From positions 6,448,001 to 6,512,000 of the forward strand of contig NC_003076.8 in assembly GCF_000001735.4 (NCBI RefSeq): a stretch of DNA of 64,000 nucleotides, read 5' to 3'. The stretch's first letter is position 1. Each line of letters starts with the position of its first letter. The translations under genes and the position numbers were made by a program. Positions 10,995-25,356 of the stretch are shown here, piece after piece. The notes under the pieces were generated by a model. It ran no database searches and was not told where the DNA came from. It saw nothing but the letters and a program-made list of their open reading frames with translations. The DNA comes from Arabidopsis thaliana. Its lineage: Eukaryota > Streptophyta > Magnoliopsida > Brassicales > Brassicaceae.

Positions 10995-12690
10995 ATGGCG
11001 GCAATTTTTTCTCTCTTCCTTTTCTTCATTCTCTTCATCGTCTCTCTTCTCATCATCTTATCTTTCATCGTACGGCCAAGATCCGTCACGATCCCCATCA
11101 AGTTTCGCCACGTCTTCATCACCGGTGGATCAAGCGGAATCGGTCTCGCTCTCGCTCACCGTGCCGTCTCCGAAGGCGCTAAAGTCTCCATCCTCGCTCG
11201 TTCAACTGAAAAGCTCGCCGAAGCCAAACGATCCATCCAGCTAGCTACCGGTGTCGAGGTCGCCACGTTCTCTGCGGACGTTCGCGATTACGACGCCGTT
11301 TCGAAAGCGATTGATGAATCGGGACCGATCGATGTGTTGATTGTTAATCAAGGCGTGTTTATTGGGAAAGAGCTTGAGAAACAGAGTCCTGAGGAGGTTA
11401 AGTTTATGATTGATGTGAATCTGACTGGGAGCTTCAATGTGATTAAGGCGGCTTTACCTGCTATGAAAGCTAGGGAAGGTCGTGGTCCTGCTTCCATTTC
11501 TCTTGTGTCCTCTCAAGCTGGTCAGGTTCGTATCTCTATCACTCTTAACGCCGTATCATAGAATCATAACTCGCAGATTAGATTAAGAATTTAAAGCAGT
11601 TTGGTAATTGTTGAATTGAGTTTGTAAAAATGGAAGCACTTGTGGAAGTCGAGAGCACTTTGTGATGTATCGTGTGTTTTTACGTTTTCAGGCAGGTATA
11701 TATGGTTACACTGCATATTCAGCGAGCAAGTTTGGGCTTCAGGGTTTAGCGCAAGCATTGCAGCAAGAAGTTATTTCTGATGGCATTCATGTGACTCTCT
11801 TGTTTCCTCCTGACACTGATACACCCGGGTTTGAACAAGGTAAACAATGAATCTTTTACATTTTTTTTAAGATAAATTTTATGACAAACTATACCACATG
11901 AAAGCTAGGATCGTGGATTGACACTTAGGCGCCTCATTATACTGAGCGGATAACGCTTATTAACCTCCAGAATAGTTGCCAGTTCTGGTTCAGTAAGAGT
12001 TGTAGACAGACTATATAAAGGAGTAAATGGTCCTGAGTTACAAAACACATTACTGTATAATTCTACTATGTTACTGAAAGCTTGTATCATGAGGTGAAAG
12101 CTAGCAAGAATATGTTCCTCTAGGAAGAGCTAGTGTCTATTGTTGCATCAGTTACCACCAGTTAGTATGTGAAACTAAAGTGATATTTAAAACAAAAGTG
12201 GATCATGTTCTGCTTCTGCTTAAATTTTGAATCTTGTGATACTATTTTGAAGAAAATATAGATGGAGACAACAAATGCATTAATTCAGCAAGCAATGTAA
12301 AATATATAGATGTTTGATGTTTCAGATTCATGGTGAGAGGTTAATTGATTTTTCTTGTTTGCGATCTTATTAGAACTGAAGAAGAGGCCAGAGCTAACTT
12401 CAATCATAGCCGCATCATCTGGCTCAATGAAAACCAATGAAGTAGCCAAAATATGTTTTGATGGTATCAAAGCAGGAAAATTCACAGTGACATGCCATTT
12501 TATTGGCTTCTTACTATCTATTGCTAGCACCGGCATGTCCCCTCAGGGATCTTTTTGGCTTGCACTCACTGAAGTTATGTTTGGTGGTCTAATAAGACTC
12601 GCCAGCTTGGTTTTCCAATGGCAATGGTACAAAACCATAGAAAAGTGGAGCCAAAGAAATAAAAAAGAAGTAAATAGTAAGTTAGCTTAG
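10995..12690 (+). CDS. TSC10B: 3-ketodihydrosphingosine reductase (SDR family)
   Basis: Three exons, 10995-11525, 11692-11839 and 12374-12690, give 331 residues. The enzyme reduces 3-ketosphinganine to sphinganine, the second step of sphingolipid synthesis, at the ER with NADPH (family knowledge). Visible: an N-terminal membrane anchor (residues about 3-26), the cofactor motif TGGSSGIG (43-50), VNQG in place of the usual NAG, a serine in SLVSSQAG, and the catalytic Y186-SAS-K190. A hydrophobic C-terminal stretch (FIGFLLSIA and ALTEVMFGGLIRLASLV) is followed by a lysine-rich tail, as expected for an ER-membrane reductase with the active site in the cytosol. Arabidopsis has two copies, TSC10A and TSC10B. 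This position matches TSC10B (At5g19200). Intron 2 is unusually long (534 bp). Confidence 0.93.
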
Positions 12691-12869
12691 GTTATCAAAG
12701 TAATTGTTTTTGGTATGAACCATTATCTCTTTGGAACAGGTTTATGATTTTGTAGAGGTTGATAAGAAAAGATTCATGACATCTACTATGATCAGTCTTT
12801 TGTATAGTGTACACTGAACAGGTTCATATTTTCTAGTTCCAACTTCGGATTTTGTTGACAATTTAAATA

Positions 12870-13285
12870 GGGAAAAATGTTATTTAATACCTGAACTTTC
12901 AAAAAGTGGCCAAATTAACCGTGAACTCTTAAAATAACCGTTTTATACCTCAACAAAAAGTTGACTTCTAATTTAATCTATAAGTTATCGTTGACCTAAC
13001 CAAATCGACTCACCATTAACAGTCATGAACAACTTTCCTAACTGCGTAACTAACAGCTGTTTTCGTCCTTAAACCAACGATAACGACTGTTAGCCCATGT
13101 TTTGTAATGGCTGTTAGGAGCGTTGTTAAGAAGTGTTAACGGTGAATCGATTTGCCCTGATCAACGATAACTTATAGGTTAAATTAGAAGTCAACTTTTT
13201 GTTAAGGTATAAAACGGCTATTTCAAGAGTTCACGGTTAATTTGACCACTTTTTAAAAGTTCAGGTATTAAATAACATTTTTCTC
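12870..13285. mobile_element. Non-autonomous Mutator-like element, 416 bp, long TIRs
   Basis: Starts GGGAAAAATGTTATTTAATACC and ends with the reverse complement (starting GAGAAAAATG). The arms are about 125 bp each (12870-12996 and 13160-13285), with high identity over shared runs such as AAAAAGTTGACTTCTAATTTAA. The element is flanked by a 10-bp direct repeat, AATTTAAATA, at 12860-12869 and 13286-13295. A 9-11 bp target-site duplication with long TIRs is the hallmark of the Mutator superfamily. It has no coding capacity and sits between the 3' end of TSC10B and the promoter of RH58. Confidence 0.85.
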
Positions 13286-13443
13286 AATTTAAATATCAAT
13301 AAATTTGGCTCCTCCAATAAAAAAGAAAGCACTAAAATTTGACAAAGTAAAAACAGAGTTTTTTATCTGTAAGTAAGAAAAAACAAATTCATTATCCTTC
13401 GTTTCCGATTTCCACTTCACTCCGGAGGTGCTCAAACTCAAAA

Positions 13444-15687
13444 ATGGCGTCGCAGCTTCTTAATGTTCCTCATCTCGCTTTCTTCCCTAAAATCTCATAT
13501 GCTTCCGTCTTCTCAACACTAAAGCCCAGTTTCTTCCACTCTACTTCCACTAGAAGAGCTCTCAAATCATCCCCCAGTTCCCGGATTATCAACCTCCAAG
13601 CCGTCGCCGAAACTAGCTCTGAAATCGAAAGCAATAGTGTCACTGAAACAACTGTGCCATTGACTCTACGTCAAATCTGCCAAGGTTTTGTGCCCGAGCA
13701 TATCTTGCACAGGCAAGCTTCGTTTCTCTCCTTTTATTTCTGTAGAATTTTGAATTTTGAATTTTGACAAGTACTAAAAATTCGAATTTTGTGAATTGAT
13801 GCAGAATGGAGGAGATTGGATTTGTCTTCCCCACGGATATTCAAAGAGAAGCTCTTCCTACTTTGTTTACAGGCCGTGATTGCATCCTCCATGCTCAAGT
13901 CCTTTTTCTAATCCATATCTTCTATTTTTATGTCTCTCTCTTTCGATTATCTGTTTTGGTTAAATATTGGTGTGTTGTTTGGTAATCTTAGACAGGTTCA
14001 GGAAAGACATTGACTTACCTCTTACTCATATTCTCTCTTATAAACCCTCAACGATCTTCTGTGCAAGCTGTTATTGTTGTTCCCACTCGAGAGCTCGGTA
14101 TGCAAGTAAGTGTAGCAGGCATTGCTTTTGATTATTATTGACTTGATCATACTTGAAATTGTTGGCTCTTTGGGTTTAGGTTACAAAAGTTGCTCGAATG
14201 TTGGCTGCAAAATCGGAGATTGATGTGAAAGGATGTACTGTGATGGCTCTCTTAGATGGAGGGACGCTAAGAAGGCACAAAAGCTGGCTAAAGGTTGGAT
14301 TTTGATAGTTCGGTTTCTTATTAAGTTAGATAGATTAGGTTGTGACTTAGTCAGCAAGTTTAACTTTTCTTTCAGGCTGAGCCACCAGCAATTTTGGTTG
14401 CTACGGTAGCAAGTTTGTGTCACATGCTAGAAAAGCACATATTTAGAATTGACTCGGTGAGAGTTCTTGTTGTAGATGAGGTAAAAACTTTCTCAACTAT
14501 GTATTGTACTTTTCAGCTTATTCTCCTTGGGAAATGATTGAGGCTGTTCTGGATATTGAACATCATTCTCGGAACATTTTCTCACCCAGGAATATATTTG
14601 AATGGTCACTTTGATAGGTTGATTTCTTATTCTACTCATCAAAGCAAGTTGGTTCTGTGCGGAAGCTTTTGACATCATTTTCTTCATGCGATAAACGTCA
14701 GACAGTTTTTGCAAGTGCTTCTATTCCCCAGCATAAACATTTTGTGCATGACTGTATACAACAAAAGTGGACAAAGGTTAGCTTATGAATGATTCTTTTG
14801 CTGTCAACTATGTTCGGGATTTGGTCTATATAACAAAATTACAATTCTGAACCAAATGATTTTCAAGTCAATTGTCCCTTTTTATATATTTCTGCAGAGG
14901 GATGTTGTCCATGTTCATGTTAGCGCAATCATGCCCATGCCGTTGTGCCTTCTTCACAGATTTGTTGTAAGACATAACTTGTTCCACTTATTTTTCCATT
15001 ATATGCATCTGTTAGTACATCTAATCTCTACTTTGGCAGATGTGTGAGAAGACAAACAAGCATCAAGTACTACTTGCCTTGTTAGAGTCTGATGCACCTG
15101 AATCAGCTATCATTTTTGTCGGCGAGCAGGTATTGGAAACCTCTATTTCCCTTTTTACTTCAGTTAATCTAACCATTTAACACTATTTTCTGATTCTTCT
15201 TTTCAGTCTGAGAAGTCAAAAAAGGCTGGAAATGATCCATCTACAACTCTACTAATGGAATTCCTAAAAACTTCATATAAAGGCTCGCTGGAGATCCTCC
15301 TACTAGAGGGGGATATGAATTTCAATTCACGAGCAGCTTCACTAACAGTACGTGGTTTTATTGTTTGCGGATAATTATCCTAGATGCTTACTTTTTGTTA
15401 CTAACCTTCATGATTTGCCATAGGAAATCAGGCAAGGAGGAGGGTTTCTTCTTGTTTCTACTGATATTGCAGCAAGAGGGATTGATCTACCAGAAACAAC
15501 TCATATTTTTAACTTTGATCTCCCACAAACGGTTACAGATTATCTGCACCGAGCTGGAAGAGCTGGTCGAAAACCCTTTTCTGACAGGAAGTGCATTGTC
15601 GCTAATCTGATCACCTCGGAGGAAAGATTTGTCTTGCAAAGATACGAAAATGAACTTATGTTCAGCTGCGAGGAAATGATGTTGTAG
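13444..15687 (+). CDS. RH58: Plastid DEAD-box RNA helicase
   Basis: Ten exons: 13444-13712, 13805-13898, 13992-14105, 14180-14293, 14376-14480, 14618-14776, 14898-14966, 15040-15129, 15207-15347 and 15424-15687, giving 472 residues. The first 60 or so residues are rich in Ser/Thr/Arg and poor in acids, a plausible chloroplast transit peptide. Helicase motifs in order: Q-motif region (FPTDIQREALP), AQTGSGKT (I), PTREL (Ia), VVDEVD (II, a DEAD variant), SAS (III), STDIAARGIDLP (V) and HRAGRAGR (VI). DEVD, SAS and HRAGRAGR are all departures from the canonical residues. Intron 1 has a GC donor (AG|GCAAGC at 13713), the only choice that keeps the frame. The gene is convergent with APL1, with 243 bp between stop codons. 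It matches At5g19210 from memory. Confidence 0.9.
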
Positions 15688-15930
15688 GTACAGTCTTAAC
15701 TATCTCAGTATAAAAATTTTGCATTATTGCCTTTGTTTTCTCCTTTTTTTTTTCCGTGACTACCATTACTGGTGAGTCCAGACACCACAGCCTAATGTAA
15801 CTAGTTAAGTACATGGGAAGAGTATATGTGAAGTGTCATCACTATCAAATAAATTTCTTTGTAATTTATTGTTGACTTTTATGCTCTGCATTTTTTAGTT
15901 CTCAGTTCTTACAATTAGATCTTAAAAGTA

Positions 15931-18775
<2,845 letters not shown>

Positions 18776-19439
18776 TTTCGCAGGAAAGATTGTCTCTTGA
18801 AGGGTTTGAAGAGAGGGGAAGATAAAAGAGAAGAGAAGAGAGTTGCATGGAATTGCATTTTAGTTGATTTTTTGGAAGGATTTGGTCCACCCTATCTTCA
18901 TCAAGTCACATACACCACCAGTTTTTTTATTTTGTATTCAGATTTTAAGACATTGCTCTTTTGTCTTGACCTGTCTTGCAAATGGCATATTCTACTGGAA
19001 ACTTATGTCAAGCAAATTCAAAATTGAAAGAGAAATTGATTTCTTAGAATATACTTTCGCCATTTTAGTTTCCTATCTCCATGCAAATATAATCAATGGA
19101 GATGGTGTAAGAAAAGAAAAAATTCAAGTTTTTTTGCTGAATCAATTTTGTATTTCTAAAAAATATATAATCTTTTTTTTTCACTGGAATTTTATTAATC
19201 AAACCAAACATGTTTACAAAGCCTGATAAACCAGAAACTTAGCCAAAGACTTTAACAGGAAACAGATCCCGATTTTAACGGAAAGCAAAGTCGGCAAACA
19301 ACAAGATTTCCCCGGAAACAAAAGTTCAAACGAAGGAGACATAGTCCTAAGGTAATGGGAAAAATAAATACTCAAAGAAAAATTATTGTTAAATTCAACT
19401 AATAATGGTCTATCCATAATTTCCCACTTAAATATCATC

Positions 19440-20337
<898 letters not shown>

Positions 20338-20526
20338 GTCCCTTTTTTGGTGTTTTTTATGTCACCTCGTTGTCTTTGGTTCTTGAATATGTTGTGATTA
20401 TGGTGAGCAAATCGCCTTTCTTAAAGTTTCCTCTTACTAATTGTGATTGAGTAAATACGAAAAATCCTTTTATAAGCCCCAAAATCAAATCCCATACAAA
20501 CAGGAATGAACGTAACTAAGAATATG

Positions 20527-20865
20527 GAGCCTAGCTAGCAGCTATATATGCCTAATCAAGTCCCGTGGAGCCACGCAGCACGGGGCAGAGAGGGAGATTC
20601 TGCAGTCAGCAGAAGCCACCATTTTCGCAAGATAAGATAAGAGAGTTTCCATGGAGTTGCATTTTAGTTGATTCTTGGAAGGATCATTTGTTCTACCCTA
20701 TCTTCATCAAGTCATACAACATCAGTTTTTGTTTTGTATTCAGATTTTAAGACGTTCCTCTATTGTCTATTTGTCTTGATCTGTCTTGCAATGGCATATT
20801 CTGCTGGAGGAAACCTATGTCAAGGAAAGATACACAAAATTTGCCGGATGAAATAGTGTTAACAA
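20527..20865 (-). pseudogene. Decayed copy of APL1 first exon, leader and promoter (unit 2)
   Basis: The reverse complement of 20542-20622 still reads MVASADCRISLSAP then diverges and stops after 26 codons. Real APL1 starts MVVSADCRISLSAPS. The sequence further right (to about 20865) matches the APL1 leader and promoter, for example TTGCATTTTAGTTGATT, CTATCTTCATCAAGTCA and TTTGTATTCAGATTTTAAGAC. No downstream APL1 exons follow, so it is a truncated duplicate created with the GPI-gene tandem array, not a second AGPase gene. Confidence 0.8.
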
Positions 20866-20876
20866 TATTTTTCTTA

Positions 20877-21088
20877 GAGCATACTCATTGCTGAACTATT
20901 TTTTTGAATGTTTCAAAACCAAAATATTAAATATTTTAATATCAAAAACAAACTAACTATTAAAAAGAAGACATACGGAGAAAAGAGTCTTTAAACAAAC
21001 GTTACAAGGTCTTAAATGTCTCTAGGAAGACACATATCTCATATCGATTCTTTAAATTCTTTTATTTTTATGACCAATGGGGATGGTC
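20877..21088. mobile_element. MITE, PIF/Harbinger-like, 212 bp
   Basis: Ends GAGCATACTCATTGCT and, inverted, GACCATCCCCATTGGT (12 of 16 matching), flanked on both sides by TTA (20874-20876 and 21089-21091). TTA target sites and short inverted ends fit Tourist/Harbinger MITEs. It is absent at the matching position of units 1 and 3, so it inserted after the GPI array formed. Confidence 0.5.
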
Positions 21089-21356
21089 TTAGGAATATAA
21101 TATCGCAATGTTGACCAATAACCAATAATATTAATGTAATTTCGCAATATAGTCTATTATTTTTATTTTTATCTTATATTTTATTTTATTTTTTTGGTCA
21201 AATTTAGTCTCCTATCTTATGTCATGCAAATAATGGAGATGATGATGTAAGATAAGAAAGAAAATTCAAGTTTTTGCTGAATTTATTAGTATTTTTGAAA
21301 AAATAAATAAACTAAGAATAAATGTTTGGTGGATTCAACTAATTGTATATTTATTC

Positions 21357-21831
21357 CAATGTTCAAAAAATCGTTAGGCGGTAACTAGGTGTTCGATAGA
21401 GACTTAGCACCCAGAGCGAGTAATCGGAGTCTAGGCGATAGCACATTATTTCTTACTTTTAAATATTTTTTTACAATTTTCTATCAAAACATTGGTTATA
21501 AAATATGAAATTTTAAAAATGTTATCTATTTAAAACTTATTATATTTTCACACTTTTATATATAAAAATAAAATAATTTAGTCTTAAAACTAAAAAAGTT
21601 GAGAATAATTAATTCATAATTTAGAATTTTAGTACTTAAATATTTTGTTTATCTTACTTTGATTTAAGTATTTCACTTATTCAAGATGATGTTATATCGA
21701 AAAGAAAAAAAAAAACAAATCAGGCACTAAATCGGTCAATTTGACTGATTTAACCGATTAATACTAATTTTGAACGCCTAAACCAGTAAACCAATGTTTA
21801 TTTACCATCTAAATAAATTTTTTAAACATTG
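21357..21831. mobile_element. Short hAT-like non-autonomous element, about 475 bp
   Basis: The left end CAATGTTCAAAAAAT is repeated inverted at the right end with one mismatch (21817-21831). The flanks ATTTATTC (21349-21356) and ATTTATTA (21832-21839) form an 8-bp target-site duplication with one difference, as for hAT elements. The interior holds CGGTAACTAGG, AGTCTAGGCGATAG and ACCGATTAAT motifs typical of a family scattered in plant genomes. No ORF. It is specific to unit 2 of the GPI array. Confidence 0.45.
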
Positions 21832-22208
21832 ATTTATTATGTGAGAGAGAAAAAAAACAAACTGATAGAACCTTTTTTTTTTTTGAACAAACTTGTAGTC
21901 TTGTAGAACTCAATATCAAGTATTAAATGGCCATAATTTCGCTCTTAAATTTGAATGAAGGAAAGAAACTTCCTACTTGGTGAAAAAAAAACAAAAGGAA
22001 AGAAATACCCCACTAAAACGAGTAACGACATCTTAATGGGGTCGTTATTTTTGTCTACGCGGCATCAAATCGAGTGGACAATAAGAACTAAACCGAAGCA
22101 ACGACTTTGAATAGTCAAGCGAAAAGGAGCCAAATTCTCTAATAAATAAGTGAAGATTCATCGCCAAGTATCATCAGCAAACCTAAAGCTAAAAGTGCCT
22201 CTGCATCA

Positions 22209-22981
22209 ATGGCGATTTCCAAGCTCCATCTAGTACTCTTTCTTCTCTCAGTCTTTCTCTCTCTTCATCGTCCTGTTCTTTCCAACACCGGTAAACTCTC
22301 TCATTCCGACCAAGATCTTCTAGATTTTTCAATTTAGGTTTCTTGATCTAGTTCTAGTCTGAAAATCGTCAAATCTTGTTTCATTCAAGCCTAGATCTTG
22401 ATCAATGGCGATTACGTTGTTAACTAAACTATACTTTCGGTGTTCTGTTTTTGATATCCACAGATGGAGAAAACCTTCTATTTACAGTATTCAACCAATA
22501 CAGAGAATCAGTAAACCTCACAAACCTAAAAAAGAACAAAAACGCAGAATGTCTAGCAGACGAAGTCGTAGACCAATTACAGAACCAACCCTGCACAAAC
22601 ACCACTGGCTCAGCTTCAGTCCCTGGAACAGATCCTGGAATCCCAAATTTCCCTAACCTCCTCGCTAAATGCCGCCTCAACACAAACGTAACCAGAGACG
22701 GTTTGATATTGCAAGTTTGTGCTCCTAAGCATCATTCGACCCCTGACTTGAGCAGTTTCGCCAATGTCTTAACAAAGAACCTGAATGATTCTAAGTTCAC
22801 TGGAGCTGGAGTTGGTATTGATTCTGATGGTATTTGGCTTGTTACCGTCCTCACTACAAACACACCAGGGGGTAGCTATTCTAACTCAGGAGCTTTTGCA
22901 TTCGGAGTTAATGGCCTTGTTTCTTCAAGTTTGATGTTTCTTCATGTTTTGAGTCACAACTCGTTGTCTTTGTTTTCTTAA
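22209..22981 (+). CDS. Small GPI-anchored glycoprotein, copy 2 with altered C-terminus
   Basis: Two exons, 22209-22290 and 22464-22981, give 199 residues. The signal peptide is [20 protein letters not shown], and the four cysteines and many N-glycosylation sites are as in copies 1 and 3. The last residues differ: after SSSLMFLH the sequence reads [11 protein letters not shown] instead of the all-hydrophobic LLFCFFMF. The cause is a 14-base deletion between two TTCTTC repeats, which shifts the frame past the ancestral stop (the out-of-frame ATGTTTTGA is still present). The new tail is less hydrophobic, so GPI anchoring may be weakened; the protein might be secreted or still anchored. It is the middle gene of the array. 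Confidence 0.85.
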
Positions 22982-23189
22982 TATGACGTGATTATGGTGA
23001 AATTTTTAATAAATTCGTGTGGCAATCAATTAAAGAGAGAATAACAATATATTAATTGGAGCAAATCGCCTTTCTTATAAAGTTTCCTCTTACCAAGTGT
23101 GTGTGAGTTGAGTAAATAAGAAAACCCTTTTATAAGCCCGCAAAACCCATACAAACAGGAATGAACCGCCAATGTCCCTAAGAATATGG

Positions 23190-23480
23190 ACTCCTAGCAG
23201 CTAAACGTGCCTAGTCAAGCCCCGTGGAGCCGCGTAGGCAGAGAGGGGGAGATAAAAGAGAAGAGGAGAGTGTTGCATGGAATTACATTTTAGTTGATTT
23301 TTGGAAGGATTTGGTCCACCCTGTCTTCATCAAGTCACATACACCACCAGTTATCATTTTGTATTCATAATTTTAAGAAATTGATCTTTTGTCTTGATCT
23401 GTCTTGCAATGACATATCCTACTGGAGACTTGTATCAGGAAAATTCAAAATTGCCGGAGAAAATAGTGTTAAGCTTTTTT
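23190..23480 (-). pseudogene. Decayed copy of APL1 leader/promoter (unit 3)
   Basis: Matches the APL1 leader and promoter (TGCATGGAATTACATTTTAG, GGAAGGATTTGGTCCACCC, CATACACCACCAG, TTGTCTTGATCTGTCTTGCA) with the APL1 start-codon region deleted: the GTGCCTAGTCAAGCCCCGTG part survives but runs straight into leader sequence. It is more degraded than the copy in unit 2 and has no coding capacity. Confidence 0.75.
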
Positions 23481-23982
23481 TATTTATGATATATAGATAT
23501 ACTTTCCCAATTTAGAATCTTCTTGTCGTCTCATGCCATGCAAGTATAATTGATGAATATGGTGTAAGAAAAAAAAGAGTTAAAACTTAAAAGTCTTTGC
23601 TGAATTTATTTGTATTTCTGAAAAAATAAATAAACGAGGAATAAATGTTTTGTATATGGTTGTGAAAAAAAAATGTGGTAAAACTTCTATCCATATATTC
23701 ATATCAATATCAAGTATAAATGGTCATAATTACACACTTAAATTTAAATGAAGAAAAATATATCCAATTAAAACGACCGCGTTTGGTAAGTTAGTTAATT
23801 GTCTACGTGTATCAAAACGAGTGGACAAGAACTAACTAAAGAAGAAAAAGAAAAAAACAAAGCAAACGACTTTGAAGAGTCAAGGCGAAACAACTAAAAA
23901 ATCTCATAAATAATAGAGAGAAAAGATTCATCATCACCAAAAGATCATAAAAGAAGTAAAGAAGAAGAACTTCTCTGCATCA

Positions 23983-24808
23983 ATGGCGATCTCCAAGCTC
24001 CATCTACTCTTCCTTCTCTCAGTCTTTCTCTCCCTTCATCCTCTTGTTCTTTCCGACACCGCCGGTAATTAACTCTCTCATTTCCCGTCAATGTCTTCTT
24101 GGTTATTCAATTTAGGTTCTTGAACTCTATCGATCGTAATTTGTTTACCTAGATCTGGTCTGAAATCGTTGAATCTTCTTAATTCAAGCTTAGTTCGGTT
24201 CTTGATTTGTGTGTCATTGTGTGTTCTGTTCTGTTTCGAATCTTTTTGAATCGGATCTTGATTTTTGTGTGTGTTCTGTTTTCTTTTTGATATACACAGA
24301 TGAAGAAGATGTTCTTCTTACAGGCATCAACAGTTACAGAGCATCACTAAACCTAACAACCTTAATACACAACCACAACGCAGAATGTCTAGCAGACGAA
24401 ATCGCAGACCAATTCAAGAACCAACCTTGCACAAACACCACTGGCTCAGCCTCTGTCCCTGGAACCACACCTGGATTCCCAAACTTGCCTAACCTCCTCT
24501 CAAAATGCCGCCTCAACCCTACCGTAACTAGAGACGGTGCGATTTTGCCAGCTTGTGTTCCCAACCTTGATCCTAGCCTTGTCTTGACCAATTTCACAAT
24601 GTCACAGTACTCCAAGGACCTGAATGATTCTAAGTTCACTGGTATTGGTATTGGTTCTGATGATAATTGGATTGTTGTTGTCCTCACTACTAGCACACCG
24701 GAGGGTAGCTATTCTCCGGCCTCTAACTCAGGAGCTTTCGCGTTCGGAGTTAATGGCCTTGTTTCTTCAAGTTTGATGTTTCTTCTCTTTTGCTTCTTCA
24801 TGTTTTGA
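23983..24808 (+). CDS. Small GPI-anchored glycoprotein, copy 3
   Basis: Two exons, 23983-24064 and 24300-24808, give 196 residues. The signal peptide is [22 protein letters not shown]. Conserved cysteines sit at AECLADE, QPCTNT, SKCRLN and PACVPN. There are several N-x-T/S sites, a Ser/Pro-rich stretch ([12 protein letters not shown]), and a hydrophobic tail ending [14 protein letters not shown] that serves as a GPI signal. The usual stop and 3' flank (TTTTGAGTCCCTTTTTTGGTG) are intact, as in copy 1. Outer plasma-membrane location is inferred from signal peptide plus GPI tail. Biochemical role unknown; from memory this corresponds to At5g19250. Confidence 0.88.
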
Positions 24809-25210
24809 GTCCCTTTTTTGGTGTTTATCTAAACTACCTCGCTGTCTTTGTTTCTTATTTATGTTGTTATTATGGTGATTTGTATGAATTCGTAAGGCAT
24901 TAAAGAGAATAACAATATTATCATTAAGTTTCTGCTTCTTATAAACTTTGTTTGTTGACAAATGTACCATCTAAAGATTCTCAACAAATTAATTAGGATT
25001 TAGTTGAGGTTTCTCTTCTTGAAACCCAATATTCTTAAAGAAATGGTTATTAAGGAGTTCATCATCAAAACTAGTTCATGCTCACGTTGAAGTGTACATG
25101 TATAAACAAATATTTTTGGTTTATAATGTACTTGATTTAGCTGGTTGATATAATTTATAGCATTTTTAAGAAGAAAAAAAAACATGAAATATGTAACAGT
25201 TTTGAAATAA

Positions 25211-25356
25211 GGCCCAGCTGAGGCCGAACCAGCCGAGGCGTGAAAGGACTCAAGGAGCATGTGATTTTGTTGCAGTAGACCGACGGCAGAAATATCATGT
25301 GAAATAGGCCCTTATGTTGTAAAAACGAAGAAATAGGCCCATACTAATTAGGCCCA
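25211..25356. promoter_or_regulatory. Cluster of site II-type (GGCCCA) motifs with no evident gene
   Basis: GGCCCA occurs at 25211, 25336 and 25351, with GGCCCT at 25307. Such clusters usually mark housekeeping, ribosomal-protein or snoRNA promoters in Arabidopsis, but neither strand shows a convincing gene next to it. It may be a displaced promoter or the start of an unannotated noncoding transcript. Confidence 0.35.

Noticed and set aside
11905-12090. Minus-strand ORF inside TSC10B intron 2
   Set aside because: No similarity to a known protein and no promoter or splice context; likely chance.
12870-13285. Long hairpin considered as a microRNA precursor
   Set aside because: Arms are far longer than a miRNA stem-loop and a 10-bp target-site duplication flanks it, so a transposon is the better reading.
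25000-25260. Minus-strand 86-codon ORF (MLLESFHASAG)
   Set aside because: No homology, no splice partners, and the frame crosses AT-rich filler; the only unusual feature is the GGCCCA cluster.
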